Under the pieces are notes generated by a model. That model worked only from the letters and a program-made list of their open reading frames with translations, had not been told where the DNA came from and made no database searches. DNA of 64,000 nucleotides from Bacteroidota bacterium (GTDB taxonomy: Bacteria > Bacteroidota > Rhodothermia > Rhodothermales > Rubricoccaceae), in the NCBI GenBank assembly GCA_039821555.1, contig JBCBNX010000014.1, positions 1-64,000 on the forward strand. The letters are read 5' to 3'. Positions 7,272 to 16,834 of the stretch are shown piece by piece. The number at the start of each line of letters is the position of its first letter. Positions within the stretch are counted from its first letter, which is position 1. The translations under genes and the position numbers were made by a program.

Positions 7272-9764
7272 ATGCCAACGTTTGATCTCTCCATGCTCCT
7301 CGAAATGACCTCGGCGGTCCTGCCTGTGGCGCTCCCGCTCATGGTGAAAGCTACGGTCGTGTTCGCGCTCGGATGGGTGGTCGCGCGCCTCATGCGCGGC
7401 GCTTCGGCGGCATGGCGCCACGCCGTCTGGGCGGGGACGCTCGCAGCCGTGCTGGCGGTGACGCTGCTTCCGCTCGCCCTGCCTGCCTGGGAGGTCGCCG
7501 TGCCTGGTCTGCCCGCTGAAGCCGCAACGCTCAGCGAGGCGCCGGCGCTCACCGACGACGCGGCGGCGCCTACGCTGGCCGCTACCGAGGCGGGCGCGTT
7601 TGAGGCGGGCGCCTTCGCAGGACTCAATGCCGCTGAAGAGTCCGCAGCGCCAGCAGCTACGACGCCCTGGGCGCTCGCGCTGGCGCAGCCGTGGGCGGCA
7701 CTGGTGTTCGTGTGGGCCCTGGGCGCGTTCGTCGTCGGCGCGTGGTGGTTCGTGAGTGCGCTCGCGGCGTGGCGGCTGGCTGCTCGGGCCGCGCCCGTGA
7801 AAGACGGCGCCTGGCTCGCGCTCCTCGCCGACGTGGCCGACGGCCTCGACCTGCGTACGCCCGTGCGTCTGCTCACCAGCGACCGCCTCAGCGTACCTGT
7901 GACGTGGGGCGCCGTGGGGCCCGTCCTCATCCTGCCTGCCGAGGCGGAGAGCTGGGACGCCGACCGCCGCCGCGCGGTCCTCGCCCACGAGCTCGCCCAC
8001 GTGGGCCGGCGCGACGTGCTGTGGCAGTGGGTCGCCCAGCTGGCCTGCGCGCTGCACTGGTACCAGCCCCTTGCGTGGCTCGCCTACCGCCGCCTGCTCG
8101 CCGAGCGCGAGCATGCCTGCGACGACTCGGTGCTGCGCGCCGGGACGCGGCCTACCGCCTATGCTGACGTGCTCCTCAACGTGGCGCGCTCCGTGCAGCG
8201 CCGCGAGCCGGTGGCGGCCCTCGCGATGGCTCCGATGGCGCGCCGCTCGCAACTCGAAGGCCGCCTCCTCTCCATTCTCGATCCCTCCCTCGACCGGCGG
8301 GCGCTCTCGCGTGTCCTGCTGACCATCCTGGGGGCGGTGACGCTGCTGCTGGCCGCATCGCTCGCGAGTGTACGCCCGGTAGCGCAGGCCGCCGTCGGCG
8401 ACGTCGCGCCGTTCAGCTTCGTGGAGGCGGCGAGCGACGCCCCGCCGAGCGGGATAGACGCCGTGGCCGCGCCGCGCCCCAATCCGCAGCCTAGCCCGCA
8501 GCCGCGCGTGATCGGCCTGGGTGCGACGACCTATGCGGCGGACGACTTCAGCTGGACCGGCACGCTCGCGCCCGGCAAGCGGCTCATCGTCAAGAACCTC
8601 AACGGCGAGGTGAAAGCGCGCGGCGGCAATGACAACGCGGTCTCCATCGAGGCCACAGAGGATCGCTACCGAGGACGCCGCCCGACGCCTGCCGAGGTCG
8701 AGGTCGTCGAGTTCGACGGCGGCGTCGTGGTGTGCGTGCGCTACGAGGACCAGCGTGGCGACTGCTCCCCGTCCGAGAGCCCCAGCGGCAACGTGAACAA
8801 CGGCGTCACGATCAACTTCGAGGTGCGCGTCCCGCGCGGCGTTCACTTCGAGGGCACCTCCGTCAACGGGGCCGTCGAGGCGATGGGCCTCTCGGGTGAC
8901 GTGAAGGCCACGAGCGTCAATGGCGCCGTGAAAGCAACGACCTCCAACGGCGACATCGAGGCCACGAGCGTCAACGGAGCCGTGGAGGCCTCCGCCAGCG
9001 GCACCGTCCGCGCGTCGAGCGTCAACGGCGCCATCCGCGCTGATATGGGCCGCGCCGATTGGGAGGGCACCGCCGAGTACTCCTCCGTCAACGGCGCCAT
9101 CATCCTCACGCTGCCCTCCGACTTCTCCGCCGAGGTCGAGGCCAAGACGATGAACGGCGACATCCGCTCCGACTTCCCGCTGGAGATCCGGCGCGGGCGC
9201 CACGTTGGCGTGTCTGCCTCCGGCACCGTGGGCAACGGCGGACGGCGCATGAAGCTCACCACCCAGAACGGCAGCATCCAGCTGCGTCGCTCGGGCGCCC
9301 ACCTTCGCGAGCGCAGTGACCGCCAGGATTCCCGCATCGACCGTCGCACCGCTCGCGATGACGACCGCGCCGCTCTGCGTGGCGTCCACCAGATCCGCGA
9401 CGCGCGTCTGCGCGCGGCCGTGGCCGACACGCTCCGCGCCGCGCACCGGCTCGCCCAGGCCTCGTCCTTCTCCTACTCCGACGCGGACGACGACCTCGAT
9501 GTCCGCGTGGACGAGCACGGCTTCCGGCTCGTCGTCAACGGCGAGGTGGAGGTCGATCTCGACTGGGATGACCTCGCCGACGAGATGGAAGACATCGTTG
9601 AGGAGGCCGTCGAGCGCGTGGATTGGGACGGCATCGCCGACGACCTCGAAGCCGCGTTCGACGACATGAACGTCGATGTCCACCTGAAGATTGGGCAGGC
9701 GTTTCAGAGCGCAGCCACCTTGGACCGTCCGTTCGTCTACGAGCAGGCCCACGGCCCCTGCTGA
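7272..9764 (+). CDS. M56 (BlaR1-like) membrane metallopeptidase fused to a DUF4097-like beta-repeat domain
   Basis: 830 residues. The N-terminal 370 or so residues carry about four hydrophobic segments and the zinc-peptidase motif HELAH (from residue 239), with AEREHACDD about 38 residues later supplying the third ligand, as in BlaR1/MecR1. After a last transmembrane segment, a Pro-rich linker leads to an extracytoplasmic region with repeated short units of the SVNGAV / SSVNGAI type, a DUF4097-like beta-solenoid. The final 150 residues are Asp/Glu/Arg-rich. The BlaI-like gene just upstream makes it the probable sensor protease that cleaves that repressor. No penicillin-binding sensor domain is seen, so the signal is probably not a beta-lactam. 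Confidence 0.88.
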   Translation: MPTFDLSMLLEMTSAVLPVALPLMVKATVVFALGWVVARLMRGASAAWRHAVWAGTLAAVLAVTLLPLALPAWEVAVPGLPAEAATLSEAPALTDDAAAPTLAATEAGAFEAGAFAGLNAAEESAAPAATTPWALALAQPWAALVFVWALGAFVVGAWWFVSALAAWRLAARAAPVKDGAWLALLADVADGLDLRTPVRLLTSDRLSVPVTWGAVGPVLILPAEAESWDADRRRAVLAHELAHVGRRDVLWQWVAQLACALHWYQPLAWLAYRRLLAEREHACDDSVLRAGTRPTAYADVLLNVARSVQRREPVAALAMAPMARRSQLEGRLLSILDPSLDRRALSRVLLTILGAVTLLLAASLASVRPVAQAAVGDVAPFSFVEAASDAPPSGIDAVAAPRPNPQPSPQPRVIGLGATTYAADDFSWTGTLAPGKRLIVKNLNGEVKARGGNDNAVSIEATEDRYRGRRPTPAEVEVVEFDGGVVVCVRYEDQRGDCSPSESPSGNVNNGVTINFEVRVPRGVHFEGTSVNGAVEAMGLSGDVKATSVNGAVKATTSNGDIEATSVNGAVEASASGTVRASSVNGAIRADMGRADWEGTAEYSSVNGAIILTLPSDFSAEVEAKTMNGDIRSDFPLEIRRGRHVGVSASGTVGNGGRRMKLTTQNGSIQLRRSGAHLRERSDRQDSRIDRRTARDDDRAALRGVHQIRDARLRAAVADTLRAAHRLAQASSFSYSDADDDLDVRVDEHGFRLVVNGEVEVDLDWDDLADEMEDIVEEAVERVDWDGIADDLEAAFDDMNVDVHLKIGQAFQSAATLDRPFVYEQAHGPC

Positions 9765-9953
9765 TCCAACTAGGCTCGCTCCGCGGCCAGCCAACCGCTC
9801 CTCGCTCCCTGGGCAACGTGTGCCCACCTGGTGTGTCCTGTGCGCGCCGGGTCGCCTTCTGCCTGTGACAGACGGCCGCGCCTCGTCACTTTTGCCCCGC
9901 CGCCCTCGTAGGCCTCTCATTTTCATGTTTCCGAGCCGCCCCCCGCTCGTCTG

Positions 9954-12713
9954 ATGCTGTTCGCTACGCGCTACCTCGTCCTCCTTCTCGCGCTCGTCGG
10001 CCCGATGGCCCTGGCGCCGATAGCCCTCGCGGGTGAGCAATCGTCCGACCCGCCTGGCAGCAAGCAGGGCGAGGGCCCGCCCGAGTTAAGCGCGGTCAGC
10101 CTCGCCGAGGCTACCACGGCCAGCCTCGCCATCGACGGACGCCTGGATGAGGAGGCCTGGGCCAGCGCACCCGTCGCGAGCGGCTTCACGCAGCGCGAGC
10201 CCGTACCGGGCGACCCGGCTACCGAGCGCACCGAGGTCCGCGTCCTCTACGACGCCAACGCCATCTACGTCGGCTTCCGCTGCTACCTCCGCGACCCGAG
10301 TACGCTCATCTCGCGCATGGCCCGCCGCGACGACTTCATCCAGAGCGACCTCGCCCTCGTCGCCTTCGACAGCTATGACGATGGGCGCACCGCGTTCGTC
10401 TTCGCCGTCACGCCCGCGGGCAGCCCGCGCGACTTCCTGATCTACAACGACGTCGAGGAAGACACCAGCTGGGACGCCGTGTGGGACGTGGCGACCTCCG
10501 TGGAGGAGACCAGCTGGACCGCCGAGTTCCGCATCCCGCTCTCGCAGCTCCGCTTCCGCGCCGACGAGGGCGCGCAGGACTGGGGCATCCAGTTCGGCCG
10601 CGAGATCGTTCACAACGGCGAGAGCGACTTCTGGGCGCCGTTCCCGCCCGAGGCCAGCGGTACCGTCTCCAGCTTCGGACGCCTGCTCGACCTACGCGGG
10701 CTCCGCGCGCCGCGCCGCCTCGAAGTCACGCCCTACGTCGCCAGCAAGCTCGAACGCTTCCCTGGCGACGCTGCCGATCCGTTCTACAGCGAGAACGACC
10801 TCGGCGCGAACGTCGGCGCCGACCTCCGCTATGGCCTCACGAGCGACCTCACGCTCACCGCCACGCTCAACCCCGACTTCGGCCAGGTCGAGGCCGACCC
10901 GGCCGTCGTCAACCTCTCGCAGTTCGAGAACTTCTTCGAGGAGCGCCGCCCGTTCTTCGTCGAGGGCGTGGACATCTTCCAGTTCGGCAACACGCGCACG
11001 TTCAACGTCGATTTCCGGCCGACCTTCTTCTACAGCCGCCGCATCGGCCGCAGCCCGCGCCGCAACCTCAGCGACGACTTTGGGGATGCCGACTTCGTGG
11101 ACAGCCCCAACGAGACGACCATCGCAGGTGCCGCCAAGGTCTCGGGCAAGGTCGGCGGCTGGTCCGTCGGCGTCCTCGAAGCGGTCACCACGCGGGAGTA
11201 CGGCCAGCACGTCGTCGGTGACGGGCCGATCGAACGGGCCATCGTTGAGCCGTGGGCCAACTATGCCGTCGGGCGCGTCAAGCGCGACTTCCGCGGCGGC
11301 CAGACCGTTGTGGGCGGCCTCGTCACCGCCGCCAACCGTCGCCTCGCGGACGACCCGGTCTTCGAAGACCTGATGCCATCCAGCGCCTACGTTGGTGGCC
11401 TCGACTTCGAGCACCAGTTCGGCGACCAGACCTACGCCGTCTCGGGCGTCGGCGCGTTCAGCCGCGTCAACGGCAGCACGTCGGTCATCACCGACCTCCA
11501 GCGCGCCCCGCAGCGCTACTACCAGCGCCCCGACGACGCCTCGGCCTCCGTCGACTCCAGCGCGACCTCGCTCAGCGGCTACTACGGGCAACTCTCCATC
11601 GCCAAGATCCGCGGCGAGCACGTCACGGGCTCGCTCACCTACACCGACATCGCGCCCGGCTTCGACGTCAACGACCTCGGCTTCCAGTTCCGCGCAGGCG
11701 TCCGGGCGCTCTCCTATGCCACCAGCTACCAGGACAACAACCCCGCGTCTGACTTGCTCAACCGCTGGCGCGTCAATTTCTTTGGCGGCGCTGGGTGGAA
11801 CCGCGACGGCAACCGCATCAACGGCTACATGGGCACCTTCAGCAACGTGCAGTTCAGCAGCCGCTGGGGCTTCTTCGGCAACGCGATCTACATCCCGCCC
11901 GGCACCAACGACCGGCTGACACGCGGCGGCCCGCGCTCGACCTACCCCGCGGGCCTCCGGACGCTGCTGGGTTCGTTCTCCGACTTCCGCAAGCCGTTCG
12001 CCGTCGAGGGCGGCTTCAACCAGCGGTTCGACACCTCCGGCGAGTACGATCGCTACGCCTTCAGCACCTTCGTCTGGCGCCCCAACACGACCGTGTCCGT
12101 CGAGGTCAACCCCGAACTCGGCTGGGAGAAGGACACGGACCAGTATGTCGGCACCGAAGACGCCGCGGCAATGACCGCGACCGGCGGCACGCGCTACCTC
12201 TTCGCCGACGTGACGAGCCAGAACGTCTCGCTCGGGATGCGCCTCAACTGGACGTTCTCGCCGACGCTCACGCTGCAGCTCTTCGCGCGGCCGTTTATCG
12301 CGGCCTACCGCTACAAGGACTACAAGCAGTTCGCCGAGCCCGGCACCTACACCTTCGACGTGTTCGGTGACGATACCGGCACCATCACGCGCGGCCAGGT
12401 CGAGGACGGCATCTTCGTCCCCAATGCCGAGGGCGACACCTTCGAGGTGAACCCCGGCGACGGCGGCGAGACATTCCGCATCGACCGGCAGGACTTCACG
12501 TTCCGCTCGCTGCGCGGCAACGCGGTGCTGCGGTGGGAATACCGTCCCGCCTCGGCGATCTTCCTCGTCTGGCAGCAGCAGCGCGCCGGCTCGATCGGCA
12601 GCGACCAACTCGACGCCGGGACGTTCAACTTCGGCCGCGACCTCGGCGACGCGTTCCGCGACGAGGTCGAAAACGTGTTCCTGCTCAAGGCGACGTATTG
12701 GATCGGCTCCTGA
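9954..12713 (+). CDS. DUF5916 protein with N-terminal CBM9-like domain (copy 1)
   Basis: 919 residues with a signal peptide (hydrophobic residues 2-26). Residues 50-240 are a CBM9-like domain: IDGRLDEEAWASAP, then YVGFRCY, then WTAEFRIPLSQLRF. The remainder is a DUF5916 region typical of outer-membrane beta-barrel-like proteins, with NPDFGQVEADPAVVNLS, FFEERRPFFVEG and FYSRRIGR signatures, alternating amphipathic strands and a C-terminus ending in an aromatic-rich strand (TYWIGS). It is probably in the outer membrane and perhaps acts in glycan or other ligand handling; no substrate can be assigned. The next gene is a close paralogue in the same orientation. Confidence 0.88.
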   Translation: MLFATRYLVLLLALVGPMALAPIALAGEQSSDPPGSKQGEGPPELSAVSLAEATTASLAIDGRLDEEAWASAPVASGFTQREPVPGDPATERTEVRVLYDANAIYVGFRCYLRDPSTLISRMARRDDFIQSDLALVAFDSYDDGRTAFVFAVTPAGSPRDFLIYNDVEEDTSWDAVWDVATSVEETSWTAEFRIPLSQLRFRADEGAQDWGIQFGREIVHNGESDFWAPFPPEASGTVSSFGRLLDLRGLRAPRRLEVTPYVASKLERFPGDAADPFYSENDLGANVGADLRYGLTSDLTLTATLNPDFGQVEADPAVVNLSQFENFFEERRPFFVEGVDIFQFGNTRTFNVDFRPTFFYSRRIGRSPRRNLSDDFGDADFVDSPNETTIAGAAKVSGKVGGWSVGVLEAVTTREYGQHVVGDGPIERAIVEPWANYAVGRVKRDFRGGQTVVGGLVTAANRRLADDPVFEDLMPSSAYVGGLDFEHQFGDQTYAVSGVGAFSRVNGSTSVITDLQRAPQRYYQRPDDASASVDSSATSLSGYYGQLSIAKIRGEHVTGSLTYTDIAPGFDVNDLGFQFRAGVRALSYATSYQDNNPASDLLNRWRVNFFGGAGWNRDGNRINGYMGTFSNVQFSSRWGFFGNAIYIPPGTNDRLTRGGPRSTYPAGLRTLLGSFSDFRKPFAVEGGFNQRFDTSGEYDRYAFSTFVWRPNTTVSVEVNPELGWEKDTDQYVGTEDAAAMTATGGTRYLFADVTSQNVSLGMRLNWTFSPTLTLQLFARPFIAAYRYKDYKQFAEPGTYTFDVFGDDTGTITRGQVEDGIFVPNAEGDTFEVNPGDGGETFRIDRQDFTFRSLRGNAVLRWEYRPASAIFLVWQQQRAGSIGSDQLDAGTFNFGRDLGDAFRDEVENVFLLKATYWIGS

Positions 12714-12828
12714 GGAACGTGCGCGAGCAAGCCACATGGGTGGAATCCTGGAGCCTGGCATGACGGTTGGGAGGTGAGCAACGCGGCGGTATCTTGGCCG
12801 CCGATCTTCCCACCCTTCTGTCTGTTCT

Positions 12829-15498
12829 ATGTGGACCTCCGCGCTCGCCACCACCGCGCTTGTCCTCCTCGTCCTCGTGTCGGGCTTAGCGGCGCCCCTC
12901 CTCGCTCAGTCCGCTCAACCCGCGCTGCCCACGCTTGAGGCGGAGCGCCGCAGCGGGCGCATTGCCATCGACGGACGCATCGACGAGGCCGCGTGGGAGG
13001 CGGCGTCCGTCGCGACCGACTTCGTCCAGCGCGAGCCGGATGCGGGCCAGCCGAGCAGCGAGCGCACCGAGGCCCTCGTGCTCTTCGACGACGACGCCCT
13101 CTACGTCGCCTTCCGCAACTACGTCGCCGACCCGAGCACCTACCTCGCCCGCGTCTCGCGCCGCGACACCTACCCGGAGAGCGACCGCGTCTCCGTGGAC
13201 ATCGACGGGCGGGGCGATGGGCGCACGGGCTACTATTTCGCCGTCACCGCGGGCGGTACGCAGCAGGACGGCGTGCTCTTCAACGACACCGACGCCGACG
13301 ACAGCTGGGACGGCGTCTACGCGGTCCGCACGGCGCGCACCGACTACGGCTGGAGCGCCGAGTTTCGCATCCCGCTCTCCCAACTGCGCTTCGATGCGGG
13401 CACGCCGGCATGGGGGCTGCAGCTCCAGCGCGACATCGCCCACCGCGACGAAGCTTCGTTCTGGGCCCCGATTCTCCCCGACGTGCTCGGCTACGTGTCG
13501 CGCTTCGGCACGCTGCGCGGCGTCGGGAGCCTGCAGCCGCGCGCCCGCGCCGAGGTGCTGCCCTACTCCGCCCTCCGCCTGGAACGCCTCCCCGGCGACG
13601 AGGCCGACCCGTTCTTCGACGCCAACGCGCTTCGCTTCGCCGCCGGGGCCGACCTCGAACTCGGCATCGGGAGCGACCTCACGCTCAACGCCACGTTCAA
13701 TCCCGACTTCGGGCAGGTCGAGGCTGACCCGGCCGTGCTCAACCTGACCATCTTCGAGGACTTCTTCCGCGAGCAGCGGCCCTTCTTCGTTGAGGGCACC
13801 GAGATCTTCGACTTTGGTCGCACGCGCACCTTCAATAGCGACTTCGCCCCCCGCGACTTCTTCTACACGCGCCGCATCGGGGCCAGCCCGCGCGTCGGCG
13901 TCGGCGGCACGTTCGTGGAGTCCCCGACGGAGACGACCATCGCCGGTGCTGCCAAGTTCACGGGGCGCATCGGCGACTGGGACCTCGGCGTCCTCGAAGC
14001 CGTCACCACCAGCGAGACGGCGCGCTTCGCCAACGTCGACGACGAGGGCAACCTCGTGCGCGGCGAGACGACCGTTCAGCCGTGGGTCAACTACGGCGTG
14101 GTGCGGGCGCGGCGCGGCTTCCGCGGCGGGCGCTCGGTGTTCGGCGGCCTCGTCACCGCGACCAACCGCGCGCTCGGCGATGGCGCGCTCCTGAATGACA
14201 ACCTCGCCTCGGGCGCCTACACGGTCGGCCTCGACTTCGAGCACGCCTTCGGCGGCGGGCGAACCTGGGTGCTCAGCGGTATCGGCGCGCTGTCACACGT
14301 GCGCGGGAGCACCGACTTCATCACCCGGCTCCAGCGGCGCTCGATCCGCTACTACCAGCGCCCTGACGCGGGCTACGTCTCCGTCGACACGGCCGCCACG
14401 AGCCTCTCGGGGCTCTACAGCCAGGTGTCGTTCGGCAAGTTCTCAGGCCGCTGGCTCGGCTCGCTCACCGCCACCACGGCCACGCCCGGCTTCGAACTCA
14501 ACGACCTCGGCTTCCAGACCCGCGCCGATGGGCTCTCGCTCGCGGGCAACGTCGCCTACCGGCAGCCGCGTCCCAGCAGTCCGCTGCTGCGCTACTGGGA
14601 ACTGTCGTCCAACCAGGGCCTCACCTGGAGCTACGGCGGTGACCTCGTCACGGCCTATGTGCGTGGCTTCGCCGACCTCTTCTTCGAAAACCGGTGGGGC
14701 ATCTTCGCGAGCGCCGTGGTGCGGCCCGAGGTGTTCGACATCCGCCTCACGCGCGGCGGCCCGCTGATGCGCAAGCCAGGCGAAGTCGGCGGCATCCTCA
14801 CGGGCTACACCGACCGGAGCCGCACCGTTTACGCCGAAGTCCAGGTCGATGGCGAACTCACCGGGCTCGATGGCTCCTCGGCCAGCATCCAGACAGAGTT
14901 GGGCTGGCGACCGTCGCCCTCGGTGCGCCTCGAACTGGAGCCGGAGATCTACTGGCAGACCAACCCGCTTCAGTTCTATCGCAGCACCGACGACCGCAAC
15001 GCTGCGGCCACGTTCGGCCGGCGCTACGTCTTCTCCGACACCCGCACGACTGAGTTTGTCTTTGGCGCACGCCTCGACTGGACGTTCACGCCCGAGCTGT
15101 CGTTCGAGCTGTTCCTCCGCCCGTCGGTCTTCGTGGTGGACTACGGCCAACTCAAAGGGCTCGCCCGTCCGCGCACGTACGACTTCGACCTCTTCAGCGA
15201 CGCGCAGATCAGCGAGGCCGACGGCACGCTCACCATCGACGCCGATGGGGATCCGGGCACCGCCGACACGTTCAGCATCCGCCGCCGCGTCGACTTCAAC
15301 GAGCGGGTGCTGCAGGGCACGGCGGTGCTGCGGTGGGAGTATCGCCCCGGCTCGGCGGTCTTCCTCGTCTGGCAGCACGAGCGCGTGGGCGACGAGCTCG
15401 TGAGCAACTTCGACCTCGGGCGCGACCTCGGCGCGGTGTTCGACCTGCCCTCGGAGAACATCTTCCTCGTCAAGGTGACCTACTGGCTCGGGCGCTAA
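12829..15498 (+). CDS. DUF5916 protein with N-terminal CBM9-like domain (copy 2)
   Basis: 889 residues with the same architecture as the preceding gene: a signal peptide (cleaved near LLAQSAQ), a CBM9-like domain (IAIDGRIDEAAWEAA, YVAFRNYV, SAEFRIPLSQLRF) and the DUF5916 barrel (NPDFGQVEADPAVLNLT, FFREQRPFFVEGTEIF, FYTRRIGASP). It ends in TYWLGR. Long stretches align position by position with copy 1, so this is an old tandem duplication. The 115-base gap between the copies holds no obvious terminator, so they may share a transcript. Localisation and function are inferred as for copy 1. Confidence 0.88.
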   Translation: MWTSALATTALVLLVLVSGLAAPLLAQSAQPALPTLEAERRSGRIAIDGRIDEAAWEAASVATDFVQREPDAGQPSSERTEALVLFDDDALYVAFRNYVADPSTYLARVSRRDTYPESDRVSVDIDGRGDGRTGYYFAVTAGGTQQDGVLFNDTDADDSWDGVYAVRTARTDYGWSAEFRIPLSQLRFDAGTPAWGLQLQRDIAHRDEASFWAPILPDVLGYVSRFGTLRGVGSLQPRARAEVLPYSALRLERLPGDEADPFFDANALRFAAGADLELGIGSDLTLNATFNPDFGQVEADPAVLNLTIFEDFFREQRPFFVEGTEIFDFGRTRTFNSDFAPRDFFYTRRIGASPRVGVGGTFVESPTETTIAGAAKFTGRIGDWDLGVLEAVTTSETARFANVDDEGNLVRGETTVQPWVNYGVVRARRGFRGGRSVFGGLVTATNRALGDGALLNDNLASGAYTVGLDFEHAFGGGRTWVLSGIGALSHVRGSTDFITRLQRRSIRYYQRPDAGYVSVDTAATSLSGLYSQVSFGKFSGRWLGSLTATTATPGFELNDLGFQTRADGLSLAGNVAYRQPRPSSPLLRYWELSSNQGLTWSYGGDLVTAYVRGFADLFFENRWGIFASAVVRPEVFDIRLTRGGPLMRKPGEVGGILTGYTDRSRTVYAEVQVDGELTGLDGSSASIQTELGWRPSPSVRLELEPEIYWQTNPLQFYRSTDDRNAAATFGRRYVFSDTRTTEFVFGARLDWTFTPELSFELFLRPSVFVVDYGQLKGLARPRTYDFDLFSDAQISEADGTLTIDADGDPGTADTFSIRRRVDFNERVLQGTAVLRWEYRPGSAVFLVWQHERVGDELVSNFDLGRDLGAVFDLPSENIFLVKVTYWLGR

Positions 15499-15744
15499 GT
15501 AGAAAACGGAAGCTGGTTGACCCACGAGAAGAGGGCTCGACGTGCGCGTCCCTGGAGGCTCTGCGCGCGAAGTCACGCAACTCGGCTCCGACATACGTTG
15601 CGGAGATCAACGTGGAGGCGGGGCGCGCACGGCCGCGCCAGTGAATCTCGGCCGCGCGCGGAACCCCGGGGGCCTCGTCGAACTCAAAGAGGAACTGTGA
15701 ACTTTCAATTCGGACTGAAAGCTCGTCCCTTGACCCCTGCGCTT

Positions 15745-16503
15745 ATGCCTGCTCGCCTCACCGCCTGGGCCGACGCCCACCGCGACATCGCCCTGGACCT
15801 CATCCGCATCTACCTCGGCGTTGGCCTGTTCGCACGCGGCATCGTCTTTCTCAACGATTCCGGTGCCGTCGTCGAACTGGCGGGGGCCGATGGGGGCGAG
15901 CTCTCGTCCGTGGCGCTCGCCCACTACGTCGGCCTAGCCCACCTCGGCGGAGGGCTCTTGCTCGCCGTCGGCATGATCACGCGCGTCGCGGCGCTCCTCC
16001 AGATTCCGGTGCTCTTCGGCGCGGCATTCTTCGTCCACTTCCCCGAGTCATTCCTGGCAGCGAACCAGTCGTTCGCGTTCTCGGCGCTGGTCCTCGCGTT
16101 GCTCTGCGTCTACGCGGTCTGGGGCGGCGGCCGTTGGTCTCTGGACCGAGCGATCACGCGTTGGAATGCTGCGAACGCGAAGAAGGAGGCCCAGATCGTC
16201 GAGAGCCGACTCCGGGAGATCCGGGAGCGGGATCGCGAGCGCAGCCGTCGGCTCGCCGCGGAGCGCGCAATGGCCCCGCGTCGCTCCGAGGAGCCCGAGG
16301 CACCGCCCTGTGTTCATGGCTACGACCGGAACGACCCGCACGTCGTAGCGGAGCGGACGTACAGCCCGATTTCGAGCCTCCGGTTCGTCCTCGGCACCCA
16401 CCCGCGGCCGAGTTCTGTCACCTTCCGTTGCAAGAAGTGCAAGGGCGTCGTCGAGGTGGCTACGGATCCCGAGGTGATGGAGACGTACCGTTTCGAACGC
16501 TAG
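15745..16503 (+). CDS. DoxX-like membrane protein with C-terminal zinc-ribbon-like tail
   Basis: 252 residues from the ATG at 15745; the frame upstream lacks protein-like composition. The first 135 residues hold about four hydrophobic helices: IALDLIRIYLGVGLFARGI, a HLGGGLLLAVGM helix, a PVLFGAAFFVHFPES segment and a FSALVLALLCVYAVWG helix. This resembles DoxX/DoxD-type membrane proteins. A charged Arg/Glu-rich helix (about residues 150-190) follows, then a cytoplasmic tail containing HGY, a lone Cys and CKKC near the end, which could bind a metal. I know of no fixed function for such a fusion; redox or quinone-linked roles are known for some relatives. Confidence 0.75.
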   Translation: MPARLTAWADAHRDIALDLIRIYLGVGLFARGIVFLNDSGAVVELAGADGGELSSVALAHYVGLAHLGGGLLLAVGMITRVAALLQIPVLFGAAFFVHFPESFLAANQSFAFSALVLALLCVYAVWGGGRWSLDRAITRWNAANAKKEAQIVESRLREIRERDRERSRRLAAERAMAPRRSEEPEAPPCVHGYDRNDPHVVAERTYSPISSLRFVLGTHPRPSSVTFRCKKCKGVVEVATDPEVMETYRFER

Positions 16504-16834
16504 CCGCAGTGCTAGTCGGCAGATTGATAGGAGGCGCGCTCCCGCCTCGCGCAATGCACGGTCCCTCGCCCTCCGCCTTCCTCGCGGTCCGGCTAACTGG
16601 GCAGGGCGGTTGCTCGTCGACCAAGCATAGCGATGGACGAAGGGTAGAGCAGTTGCGAGCGATAAGTGCTAGCACTCCTATAAAGTGAGTGCTATATACT
16701 ATTGGTGCTAAACATCTTAGTAGTGATTGGCAAATGGTTTGCGTTTGTGAGGAGTCGCCCGTATTCATGGGCCGTTTCGGGGATTTCGCCCGCCCCGATT
16801 CCATCACCGACTCCACCGTGCAGCACCACTTGTC
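16504..16834. other. intergenic region carrying a CIRCE operator
   Basis: 331 bases with no supported gene. The left half is GC-rich and featureless. From about 16640 the sequence becomes A/T-richer and holds the CIRCE-like repeat at 16670-16694. The 140 bases between that repeat and the next ATG would be a long 5' leader. Confidence 0.7.
16670..16694. promoter_or_regulatory. CIRCE element (HrcA heat-shock operator)
   Basis: TAGCACTC, exactly nine bases, then GAGTGCTA. The CIRCE consensus is TTAGCACTC-N9-GAGTGCTAA, so each arm matches eight of nine positions and the spacer is exact. The left arm also ends a 12-base palindrome AGTGCTAGCACT (16665-16676). A/T-rich possible -10 boxes (TATAAA at 16679, TATACT at 16695) overlap it. 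CIRCE is the binding site of HrcA and normally precedes groE, dnaK or hrcA operons; here the next gene is unrecognised. Confidence 0.8.

Noticed and set aside
7158..10040. A 960-codon minus-strand open frame opposite the M56 peptidase gene
   Set aside because: Its translation is Arg/Gly/Ala/Val/His-rich without domain signals, and it covers a well-supported gene in the opposite strand; it is a GC-bias artefact.
10692..12854. A 720-codon minus-strand frame opposite the first DUF5916 gene
   Set aside because: Low-complexity Glu/Val/Ala/Arg composition mirroring the codons of the true gene, and no start-region or domain evidence.
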